From Lepus europaeus (Eukaryota; Chordata; Mammalia; Lagomorpha; Leporidae), in assembly GCF_033115175.1 (NCBI RefSeq), contig NC_084836.1, positions 76,474,253 to 76,538,252 of the forward strand: 64,000 nucleotides of DNA, in the 5' to 3' direction. Below are positions 1-10,300 of the stretch, piece by piece. How positions within the stretch are numbered: position 1 is the first letter of the stretch; each line of letters starts with the position of its first letter. The position numbers and the translations under genes are program-made. The notes beneath the pieces were generated by a model that saw nothing but the letters and a program-made list of their open reading frames with translations, did not search any database and was not told the DNA's origin.

Positions 1-146
1 ACATGGGACACCAGGATGGAGTTCCTGGCTCCTGGCTTACGTCTGACCTAGCCCTGGTTGTTGCTGGCATTTGGGGAGTGAACTTGTGGAAGATCTCTCT
101 CTCTCTTTCTCTCTGTCACTCTGACTTTCAAATATATAAATCTTTT
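1..146 (+). mobile_element. CSINE, 3' part (left edge of window)
   Basis: Contains the typical ctcctggctcctggctt, gcatttggggagtgaac and ctctgactttcaaatatata tail of a plus-strand CSINE. Its 5' half is off the window and its A-rich tail is the target of the next element. Confidence 0.85.
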
Positions 147-494
147 TTTTTTTTTTTGACAGGCAGAGTTAGACAGTGAGAGAGAGAGAGAGAAAGGTTT
201 TTCCTTTTTCCATTGGTTCACTCCCCCCCTCCCCCAAGTGACCGTTACAGCCGGCATGTTGCGGCCAGTGCACTGCACCGATCCGAAGCCAGGAGCCTGG
301 TGCTTCCTCCTGGTCTCCCATGCGGGTGCAGGGCCCAAGCACTTGGGCCATCCTCCACTGCCTTCCTGGGCCACAGCAGAGAGCTGGACTGGAAGAGGAG
401 CAACCAGGACAGGACCGGTGCCCCAACCAGGACTAGAACCTGAGGTGCCGGTGCCACAGGCGGGGGATTAGCCTAGTGAGCCACAGCGCCGGCC
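147..494 (-). mobile_element. CSINE2 inserted in the tail of another CSINE
   Basis: Poly(T), then gacaggcagagttagacagtgag, through gagccacagcgccggcc (reverse complement of the SINE head). It is flanked by tcaaatatataaatcttt at about 129-146 and 495-512, the target-site duplication. Confidence 0.9.
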
Positions 495-512
495 TCAAAT
501 ATATAAATCTTT

Positions 513-1612
513 TAAAAAATGAAAAATTAAAGTTAAAAAATGATGAGTTATGTAGAAACATGAGAAAGAGTTGGGTAGCAATAAATGGAAAGTCTGCTTA
601 AAAAAACAAACAGAAATCCAAACTTCCGTTATCTGAGAAGGCCTGGTTAAGGAGTGTGTATTACATGTGCAGGGGGTTCAGAGATGTGGGTTGGTGACCT
701 CATGCTGAATTTGAATCCCCTGTGTCAGGCATCAAAAAATTAATGCACATTAGCTAATTTATAGCACTAAGTATAGAGTTGAGACTAAGAGTCTGGGTAT
801 CTATTCCACTGTGGGACAACTCCATTGGAGTGAGGGGTCCATTTGGTAATCTGGGGTATTCAGAGAGTGAGTGGGGTCAGGAGGACTGGATGAGAGAACC
901 TGGGAAAGGAAAGACTCCTGGGGACTTGGGAATTTGAAGGCCTTTCACTGAATGACAGCTTCCGTTGATTCTTGGTTTTTGCGCCTTTAAAGGCTGAGCT
1001 AGACTATGGGGGTGGAATTGGAAGGCCTGCAAGTCTTCATTCCATTTTAGGTAGGCTGTGTACCTATTAAGGTGACAAAGACAGAGGCAGCCCCGTGAGG
1101 TGACCTCTGTTGAATGTGATGTTGCAACAGAGGCTGAACTGCTGTGGCAGCTGATTCCAGGGTCCCCAGGAGACTGCACCCCGTCTGGCCTTAAAGGATC
1201 CTGTCTACCTCCAAGTTCATGGCATTGGTGGGCTCTGAGATTGACCAGGGTCAAATCCTTCAGCTGACACCTCTCCTCCATACGCAGCACTGAGAGAGTG
1301 ACCCTGCCACCTCCTGGGTGCGTATTGAGGCCCTCAGTCCAACAGGGAACTTGTGGTCAGCCTTGACCTTGCCTTCAGTCTCTCCCTTAGGTCAGCTGCC
1401 CAGCTCCAATGGCTGTGTTCCTGTAGGGCACATACACCCATTCCTTTCTGCTTTAAAGCTCCTCCCCATAGCAACCTGTCCAGGAAGCTCTCTGCTACCC
1501 TAAGCTTCTGTGCTACCAAGGTGCTGTGCCCTGCACCCCCACTCCTGGAGGACACCCCCCCTCTTGTTTCTTTTGTCTAAAGCCAACACTCTCACTCAAC
1601 TCCACGGTGCTG
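513..1612. other. ACSS1 intron 1, unassigned
   Basis: Unique-looking intronic DNA. I recognise no exon, RNA gene or repeat here. The short ORFs in it lack any family resemblance. Confidence 0.5.
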
Positions 1613-1618
1613 AGAACT

Positions 1619-2223
1619 AGATTTACTTACTTATTTGAACAACATACACAGACAGAGACAGGGATAGTGATAGATATCTTTCTTATTTTTTTTAAAGATT
1701 TATTTGAAAGAGTTGGGGGGGGGTGTCTTCCATCCGCTGGTTCACTCCCCAGATGACCGAAATGGTCAGAGCTCTGCCGATCTGAAGACAGGAGCCAGGA
1801 GTCTCTTCCAGGTCTCCCATGTGGGTGTAGGGGCCCAAGGACCTGGGCCATCTTCCACTGCTTTCTCAGTCCATATCAGAGAGCTGGATCGGAAGTGGAG
1901 CAGCCGGGACTTGAACCGGCGCCCATATGGGATGTCAGCACTGCAGGCAGCGGCTTTACCCGTTAACCCACAGTGCCAGCCCTGATAGGTATCTTTCATT
2001 AGCTGGTTCACTCCCCAGATGGCAGCAACAGCTAGCGCTGGGCCAGGCCAAAGCCAGGAGTCCACATCTCCCAAACACTTGGACCGTCATCCACTGCTTT
2101 CCTAGGTGCATTAGCAGGGAGCTGGCTTGCAAGCTGAACAGCCAGGACTTAAACTGTGCTCTGATATGGGATGCCAGCATCACAAGGGATGGCTTAACCC
2201 ACTGCACCACAATGCTGTCCCCT
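1619..2223 (-). mobile_element. Older CSINE, split by a younger CSINE
   Basis: The two halves are 1619-1682 (atttacttacttatttgaac) and 1985-2223 (ttagctggttcactcccc ... ccactgcaccacaatgctgt). The outer duplication is imperfect: agaactagattta (about 1613-1625) and agaattagatttt (2224-2236). Confidence 0.8.
1683..1984 (-). mobile_element. CSINE nested in the CSINE at 1619-2223
   Basis: Runs from tttaaagatttatttgaaag to cacagtgccagccc. The host element resumes after a second copy of its own sequence (gatagatatctttc near 1670, gataggtatctttc near 1984). Confidence 0.85.
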
Positions 2224-2634
2224 AGAATTAGATTTTTAACATCTTCAGGATCCACCAAGGTGAAGCTGATTTTAGTCAATTTAGAAAATGCTTTCAAACA
2301 AAAATCTCTGGGAATTTGCATCCTACTGCTAAGAATACCTAGTGAGTGGGTTTGGCAGTGTCTGGGTGGGTCCTGCTTGAGAATCTGAGAGGTTCCTGCA
2401 GCAGGCACACCAGGCGGATGATGGGTGCCCGTGTGGAAGTGGAGACTCCTGCAGTGCTGTGCTGGCAGCCAGCAGAGAAAGCTGACCCGGGTCTTTCTCT
2501 GTGTGCAGTGTGAGTTCTGCCTTGACTTCCAGATGTGAACTTCACTACTGGCCGAGGGGCACAAACTCAAGCCTCAATGTCAGCTAGTATTGCCAGAGGC
2601 TTCAGCCTCACAGCTGTGAGAATGCATCCTTCGG

Positions 2635-2890
2635 GGCTGGCGCTGTGGCAAAGCCACCGCCTAGGATGCCTGCATCTCATAGGCATTCTGTCAAGACCTG
2701 GCTGCTCCACTTTTGATCCAGCTCCCTGCTAATACACCTGGGAAAGCAGTGGAGGATGCCCCAACAGCTTGGGCCCCTGCACCCTTGTGGAAACATGGAA
2801 GAAGCTCCTGGCTTGGATTGTGGCCACTTAGGGAGTGAACCAGCAGATGGAAGATCTGCCTCTCTCTCGCTGTCTCTTCCTCTGCACCCA
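2635..2890 (+). mobile_element. CSINE
   Basis: Begins ggggctggcgctgtggc and runs through ccagctccctgctaat and gggagtgaaccagcagatgg to a CT-rich end. No clean A tail is visible. Confidence 0.8.
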
Positions 2891-3489
2891 TCGACCTGGA
2901 GTTAACTCCCTGGCTCTCTTGATTGCAGCTGCGTCTTCTGTGCCGGCCCGGCCACCCCAGCCTCCTTGCCGGGAGCATCTAAGTCTGCAGTCTGCGGAGC
3001 TGGATCTCAGGAGGCTGTCCCCGTTTTGTTCCTTCTTTCCTCTTAACTTGGGCGGGCGGTGGGTGGGGGGCGCCCCTCAATAGAACCCTTGTGCTCCTCC
3101 TGACAGCTGCAGCTGCCGGCGGTCGTGTGTTCAGCCGGTCCCCTTGGTGGGATGGCACTGGGGAGGAACAGAGACCTTGTCCTGTCCCTGACTGGGGGCT
3201 GCTTCTTTCCATTGCCCCGCGGCTTCTGGGACAGCCCCTGTGGAGCTTCCATTGCCTGGGCTGCCCTTTGCTTGCTCGGGGCCTTCTGAATCCCTGATGA
3301 TGGTCCCCTCTTGCTCTCTTCTCCTGTTTTCTTTTTATTGCAAATAATGAATTAAAAATTACACCAGGTAGAGGAAGTGGGAGAAACGATGGGTTTTGGC
3401 AACTGCCAAGTCCAGGTTCATGGGGAACCAGCAGTTAGAACAGCCTTGAAGAAATTAATGGCGGCCACACCTCCAACCCCACCTTAACC
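2891..3489. other. ACSS1 intron 1, unassigned
   Basis: GC-rich mixed sequence followed by an A/T-rich stretch near 3330-3360. Nothing recognisable. Confidence 0.4.
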
Positions 3490-3735
3490 TTTCTCCGCTT
3501 CCGGCTGAGCGTCGTCACACAAGCGCATGGCTCTCAGGGACTTCCGGGTTGTCTCAAGTGCAGTGTTGTGGCCTCTTACTGGGCTGCACGGGTCATGTGT
3601 CAGCCCAGAGCCAATCAGCTCGCCTGGAGAGATGACGTCCTCGGATTGGCCTTCAGGACTTGGCTGTGGGCCTATGAGCTGAGGAGGGGGCGGGGCATGC
3701 ACGCCACGTGGTCAGAGCGGCAGATGCCCGGCTGT
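3490..3735. promoter_or_regulatory. Promoter-like element cluster inside ACSS1 intron 1
   Basis: Two CTTCCGG ETS-type sites (3498-3504, 3541-3547), a CCAAT box (agccaatcag, 3609-3618), a CRE/ATF-like TGACGTCC (3633-3640), an inverted CCAAT (gattggc, 3644-3650), a GC box (ggggcgggg, 3687-3695) and an E-box CACGTG (3705-3710) are packed into about 215 bases with raised CpG. No repeat covers it. It lies 400-640 bases upstream of exon 2. It could be an alternative promoter or an intronic enhancer. No convincing linked first exon with a donor is visible, so function is inferred. Confidence 0.4.
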
Positions 3736-4133
3736 TGCCTCGTGCCTAGCGAGTTCTGTGTGTTACAGACTGGCAGTGCCAGCTTGGAGATGCCCGGATG
3801 ATGTCTGTTCTGGCTCAGTGGAGTCGGCCCTAACAGGGTTCCCCTGGCCTGCCTCTGCTCCTCTGAGTGCCTGACGTAGGAGAGCTTCCTTTCTGGATGG
3901 GAGTGTGGTCTGTGCTTCGACCTTAAAGCCTTGGCCTAAATGGACACGGGTCCTGCCTTGCAGCAATGTGACCGTGATGCTCCACCAGTACCAATCTGCC
4001 AACATAAAGCGCATTTTCTAATGGAAAACAACCTGCCGGGTGGCAGGGACTGGCGTTCTGGCTGTGGGCAGTGAGTGCAGGCGTCCAGTGGTACTGCCCC
4101 CAGCTGATGGATGGCTTTCACTTTGTGCCACAG

Positions 4134-4333
4134 GGAGCTGCTGGAGACCACGTGCCGCCTGGCCAACACACTGAAGCGCTATGGAGTCCGCCGGGGGGAC
4201 CGTGTGGCTATCTACATGCCTGTGTCTCCGACAGCTGTGGCGGCCATGCTGGCTTGTGCCCGGATTGGAGCCGTCCACACTGTGGTCTTTGCTGGCTTCA
4301 GTGCAGAGTCCTTGGCTGGGAGGATCAATGATG
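4134..4333 (+). CDS. ACSS1: ACSS1 coding exon 2 (residues about 145-210)
   Basis: The acceptor is ctttgtgccacag; the first base completes an Arg codon begun in the missing exon 1. The exon encodes [14 protein letters not shown] through AGRIND, part of the N-terminal acyl-adenylate domain with the conserved AIYMPVSP and [15 protein letters not shown] segments. The donor is gtaagc at 4334, leaving the first base of Ala211. Confidence 0.96.
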
Positions 4334-7300
4334 GTAAGCATGGAATGTATGTGTGTGTGTTGAGGGGCGGATGGGGACCGGGAACCCGAGTCCCTGGCCC
4401 TTGATTCCGGGAGCCTGGCCATCACTGATAAAAAGTCTTGCATGCAAATGATACATGCTGTCAGGGACAGGCACACGGCTGAACATTTGTTCTGTGAGCT
4501 GAGCCTGGTGAGGTACAGGACAGTCCGGGTGGTGGGAGGGGCGTAACACCTACAGGAGCCTGGAGGTTGCCGGCGTGGCAGGAGGGAGAAAGTATGGAAG
4601 GTGAGATGGGGCTGGAGATGCACAGGGCAGGTCCGCAGGTCAACAGCTAGAATGCGGTTAGTCTCCTGGACCGTGCTGGGTCACAGCCTCTACTTTGGGT
4701 ACTGTTGGGATGACCCTGTGTCTCGATGGTGGCCCTGTGTCCATGCAGTCTGCTCCCTACTCCCTGGTGTCTCCCACAGGGAGTCCCCTGAGCTGGCTTC
4801 CAGTGGAAGGTACTGGACTCTGGAGGCCACTGAGAGTTCTTGGGTCTCAGAGAAGACCTGCCTGTGGATGGGGAACAGAGCTAACGGACTGAGTTCCCAG
4901 ACCCTTTTCCAAGTTTCTCCCTCCACTCTCCAGGCACTGTACTAAGCACTTTGCAAGGGCTATCGCCTTTAATCTAACTAAGTCAATCCTTAAATATTAG
5001 ATTAGACAAACTCTTGCTGTTTCCCTCACCCCCCCCCCCCTTTAAAAGTTACCATGGTCACCATCCATAGATGTACAGTTAGGCATTAAGTTCTTTAACA
5101 GTGCTGTGTAATCATTCTAGAACTTTCCATCACCCCAATGGACATCTCATTCCCATCTAGCACTATTTCCCCGTAACCCCCTTTGCCCAGTCTCTGGAAA
5201 CCACTGCTACAATTGGTCTGTTTTGGGTATTTCACATGAATGAAATGATGCAATACGTGGCCTCCCACGTTCGATATTTTTCACTGATCATAAGATTTGC
5301 AGGGCCGATCCGCGTTGTAGTGTGTGTCGGCACTCCATTTCTTTTTGAAGCTGAGTAGCATCCCACTGTATGGATGTACCACATTGTGTTCTCCCACTCA
5401 TTGGCTGATGGGTCTTGGGTCATTTCCACTTTCTGCTGTTAGGAATGTTCATGGATAGGCTGTCTGCTTTAGATCACATGGTAATTCCATGCTTAGCTTT
5501 AGCGAGGAACCATACCATTGTTTTCAGAAGGAGCTGCACCAACTTACATTCCCGACATTAGTGTCAGGACTAGAGTTCCTCTGCATCCTCACACACAAAA
5601 AAAATTTTTTTAGAAAATAAAAATATGACCATAGTAATGAGAATGGAGTATTATCCCATTCTGATTCTGGTTTGTATTTCCCCATGAATAGTAAAATATA
5701 GAGCATCTTTGCTTGTGCTTCTTGGTCATTTCTGTGTCTCTAAAGAAATGTCTACTTAAGGCTGGCGCCGTGGCTTAACAGGCTAATCCTCCACCTTGTG
5801 GTGCTGGCATACCGGGTTCTAGTCCTGGTCGGGGCGCCGGATTCTATCCCAGTTGCCCCTCTTCCAGGCCAGCTCTCTGCTATGGCCCGGGAAGGCAGTG
5901 GAGGATGGCCCAAGTCCTTGGGCCCTGCACCCGCATGGGAGACCAGGAGAAGCACCTGGCTCCTGGCTTTGGATCAGCGCGATGTGCCGGCCGCAGCGGC
6001 CATTGGAGGGTGAACCAACAGCAAAAAGGAAGACCTTTCTCTCTGTCTCTCTCTCACTGTCCACTCTGCCTGTCAAAAAAAAAAAAAAAAAAAAAAAGAA
6101 ATGTCTACTTAAGCCCTTTGCCGATTTTAAGTTGGTGGTTCTTTTTGTTATTGAATGGTAAGAGTTCTTTATATATTCTGGAGATTAGGCCTTTTTCAGC
6201 TATGTGATTTGCTAGTATTTTCTCCCTTTCTGGGAGTAGTCTTTTCAATGCCAATTTATTTGTTTCTTAGCTTTTTTTTTTCTATATTATTTAAGAAACC
6301 ATCAACTAATCTTGCGTCATGAAGATTTGCTTTATGTTTCCTTCTGAAGGGTTTATAGCTTTAATAGCATTAACATTGAGATCTTCAATTCACGTTGGGT
6401 TGATTTTTGTTCAGGGTGTGAGGTAAGGGTACAGTTTTGTTCTTTGCCTGTGGATACCCAGGGGTCCTGGCAGCATTTGTGGAGAGACTTTTTCCCCCTC
6501 TCCATGGAATGCTGTTAGAACCCTGGTTGAAAATAATTTGACTATATAAGTGAGGCATCATTTCTGGAGTGTTTATTCTATTCCACAGACTCTCTGATTT
6601 ACTTATTAGCTCTAATAATTCCTGTGTGAATTCCTTAGGATTTTCCCCACATAGGGGTATATTCTATGTGAGTAGAGGTTGGTTTATTTCTTCCTTTCCA
6701 ACTTGGATGCCTTTAATTTATCTTTCCTGCCCAGTTACTCTGACTGGAACTTCTGTTACAGTGTTGAATTGCAGGATGGAAAAAAGCAGGCATCCTTGTC
6801 TCATCTCTGGTCCTAGAGGGGCAGTGTCATCATGGAGTATGTTAGTAGGGATTTCCATAGGTACTCTGTCCAGGCTGAGGAAGTTCCTTTTTACTTCAAG
6901 TTTAGCAGATGTTTTTATCATGAAAGATGCTGGATTTTGTCAGATGCTTTCTCTACATCAGTTAAGGTAGGGGTCTTTCTTTCATGTTGTTAATGTGGTA
7001 TGTTACCTTGATGGATGTCTGCGTGTTGAACCATCCTTGCTTTCCTGAGGTCAATCCCATTTGGTCTCGTTGCTGAGTGCTGTGAATATGTTGCTAGATG
7101 CACTTTGCTAGCCTTGTGTTGAGGATTTTTGCATCAGTGTGCATCGGGGTATTGGTCTATGGTTTTCTTTTCTTGTAGTATCCTTGCTGTGGCTTTGACA
7201 TCAGGGTAAGTTGGAAGTAGCCCCTCCTCTTCATTTTTCTTTTTTCTTTAATTGTTTGAGAAGGACTGGTGTCAGTTGTTTAAATATTTGGTGGAATTTG

Positions 7301-10300
7301 CCAGTGAAACCATCAGGTCCTGGTCTTTTCCTTGCTGGGAGGTTACTGTTCCCCTTTTTGAAGATGCAGGAAACTGAGGCACAGAGATGTTAAGTGGCTT
7401 CCCCAGAGTCACAAAGCTGGTGAGAGAGCCAGGGTTCTTCCATCAGAGTTCATGCTGATGGTGTTACACCAGGCTGCTTGCCTCCTCTGCCTCTTACTCC
7501 GAGGCCATGGTTACCAAGTGTTTCTGTTAAGAGTCCTTGAAACAAGCTGTGGGGACTTAGTGGCTGGGTGCTGGGGCGATCCCCAGAACCTCAGGACTCC
7601 TAACCAACCAGCGTGGAGGGTAGGGGCCAGGCCAGCATGGAAGGCCTCAGCAGAGGAAGCTGGGGAGTTTCGTGTTAAGAGGACAGTGCCCTTCAACCTT
7701 CTGTCTAGCTCTTCTGGTTCCAGGTTCCTGGAATACCTCCAAACGGACTGATGGTCCTCTCTTGGGTCAACATCCTGTCCTCTTGGGGCAACTCTGTTGG
7801 AGTGGAACACACTGCTCCCAAACTTAGTGCTCAGAACAGCTGCAAACACTATGTTTTGTTATTCTGTTTCAGCATTCAGTGGGGGTAGGAATTCAGGGGC
7901 TCAGGGAGATACCAGCTGGGTTGACTTGAGCAGTTGGGGCTGGCCAGGCATCTCTTGCTCTTCCTCTGGCTTCTCCACGGGACTGCCTTGGGCTTCTTCA
8001 TGGCAACTTCCGGCCATCCTAATGCCTGTGTGGTGGGAGGAAGTGGGAGCAGCCAGGTGTCCAAATGGCCAGGTCTTAGAGCAGGTGGCTCTTGAAGCTG
8101 AGCACGACCCCTGGCTGTCAGCAAGGATGTGGGGACTCTAGTCTCACATGGAGTCCGTTCTGCAGACCACTGAGCAGGTCTAGAAGCAGCCTCTAGACAG
8201 GAGCCCCACCTGCTGACCTTGACTTTGGCTTCATGGGAACTGTGCCTTCAGGAGCCCGGGAGCCTCCCCAGGCTACAGAGCTGTGAGCTAAAAGGGCGTC
8301 TGTACTGAGAGCCACCGAGAGGGTAGTCCCTTGTCATGGGTGCCAAAGCAACGAGCAGAGATGCAGGCACCTGCTTCAGGCTGGGGTGGTGCAGCTGAGT
8401 CCTCCCAGGCCAGCGGACACATGGCTCCTGCCTGTGCCCTGCAGTGTCACTCACCTGGTCCCCGTCTCCCAGCCTGGAGGGAGCCAGACATGCTGGGCTT
8501 TCCCTGGGGCCTGGTGTGTGTCTGTCCTTCATCCCTACCCTCAGCCTCTACCTTGGTTGGCCGTGGGAACTCAGGTGTCCCTTGCACGAGCCTGAGCCTG
8601 GCTGGGTCCTCCGAGAGCAGGCGTGAGGGGCAGGGGAGGAGGCCGGTCAGACAGGGTCTGTGTTGTCTCCGGCAGCCAAGTGCAAGGTGGTCATCACCTT
8701 CAACCAAGGACTCCGGGGAGGACGCGTGGTGGAGCTGAAGAAGATAGTGGATGAAGCCGTGAAGCAGTGCCCGACCGTCCAGCACGTCCTGGTGGCTCAC
8801 AGGACGGACAGCAAGGTCGACATGGGGCACCTGGATGTCCACCTCGAGCAGGTGGGTTTGAACCCGCTTTTTGTACAGCTTGAGGAAGAGAGTTTATTAT
8901 GGGGTTGACTAGGTCTGGGGTTTCTCAGTCTGGGCTCCCCAGAGGTCCCCAGGGTCCCCTCCCATGGTATCTGATGGGTTTATATCTTGGTTGGGAAGAT
9001 AGTATTCAAATTCCACAAGCGCATGGGGACCCTTCATGCCGCGGGAGTGATCGGACCCATCCTTTTATTCCGTGTCTTCTCTGTGTTGGAAGTGAACCTG
9101 GGGAGGTGGACACTGTATCCCCGGTGCTGAGCAGCAGCTGAGCAGTGTTGCCTGGGAGGTCAGGTGGAGGGAAGAGGATGAGGGCCCTGGACTGGCTGTT
9201 TCTTCCTCCTTGCAGGAAATGGCCAACGAGGCCCCTGTGTGTGCCCCAGAGAGCATGGGCAGCGAGGACATGCTGTTCATGCTGTACACCTCCGGAAGCA
9301 CCGGCATGCCCAAGGGGCTCGTGCACACGCAGGCCGGCTACCTGCTGTACGCTGCCCTGACGCACAAGGTAGAGCGGTGGGCTGAGGGCGGGTGGCACTG
9401 TGCTCCCTGGTTTGGCTCCATGTGCGGCTGGGCAGGGCTGTGTTTGGGGAGGGGACTCCCACTGCCCCCAGAATTCCGCCCACAGGGGTGTGCAGGCAGC
9501 GCTTCCTCATAGCAGGTTACCGAGCAGGGCCACTGTGAGCCTTGACACTGAGGCCATGGAGCAGGTGCATATGGGAAGAGTCCCAGGTCCTGAACCGAAG
9601 CTCAGCTGCCCCACAGCCCCTCTGCCTGCTTGCAGCCTGCAGAAAGGGGCCCCAGCGAGCTCTGACTTTCCAGCCGATGTTGCTGACCCACGGGCTACAT
9701 TCCGTTGCCCTGGGCACAGGCACTTGTGATTTTGTGGGTCTCTTACTCCATTAAAGAGGTCAAAAGTGTATTTTTTGTGGCTGTGTTGCTGTAGTTGAGC
9801 TTGGGGCACCATCTGTGGCCTGAATTGTCTGTTGCAAAAGGCATACTCTGTGCCAGCTATGCCAGCAGAGAAGGAAGCAGACTGGCTTTGAGGGGCCTTG
9901 GAGTCCAGGCCCTCGGTTCAGGGCCCTATGTTGTCCCCATTGGTGGCATCTCCCCCTGCTTTGGCCATCTTCAGCTTCGCAGGCCACTCCCACCCAGGCT
10001 TCTGTTCCTTAGCTGGGCTGGACGAAGGGGCAGAGAGAACCAGCAAAATCTCGGCTGAGTTGGGATCCAGGGCCCGACTCTGACGTGGTCACTGTGGTCT
10101 GGGGTGGGGTGGGCCAGTCTGAGTCATGTGGGAGGTGAGCCCCTGGGAAAGAGAGTAAGGCAAGGTGGCTCCCCAGAGAGATGAAGTGGGAGCTGGTGTC
10201 CTTGCCCGTGCATAGCCTCTGAGTGGTGTCCACTCGCACACACCCAGCACTTAAGATGTTGATGGTGAGGCAGGCATGGTGCAGGGCCAGCTGAGCTGAC

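Larger units (their letters stand above)
4334..8675 (+). other. ACSS1: ACSS1 intron 2
   Basis: Holds a MIR fragment (4927-5000), an antisense L1M (5035-7350) with a CSINE inside it, and a second MIR (7360-7445). I see nothing recognisable in 4340-4926 or in 7446-8675, which is GC-rich. Confidence 0.7.

Noticed and set aside
1956..2570. 204-codon minus-strand ORF
   Set aside because: It runs through an antisense CSINE and adjoining intron; the codons are SINE-derived, without a domain.
1..4133. ACSS1 exon 1 with the mitochondrial targeting peptide
   Set aside because: No reading frame ending in the expected residues before a donor was found; exon 1 must be left of the window.
4018..4623. 201-codon minus-strand ORF over ACSS1 exon 2
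   Set aside because: It is the antisense shadow of exon 2 and flanking intron; the plus strand carries a conserved, spliced coding exon here.
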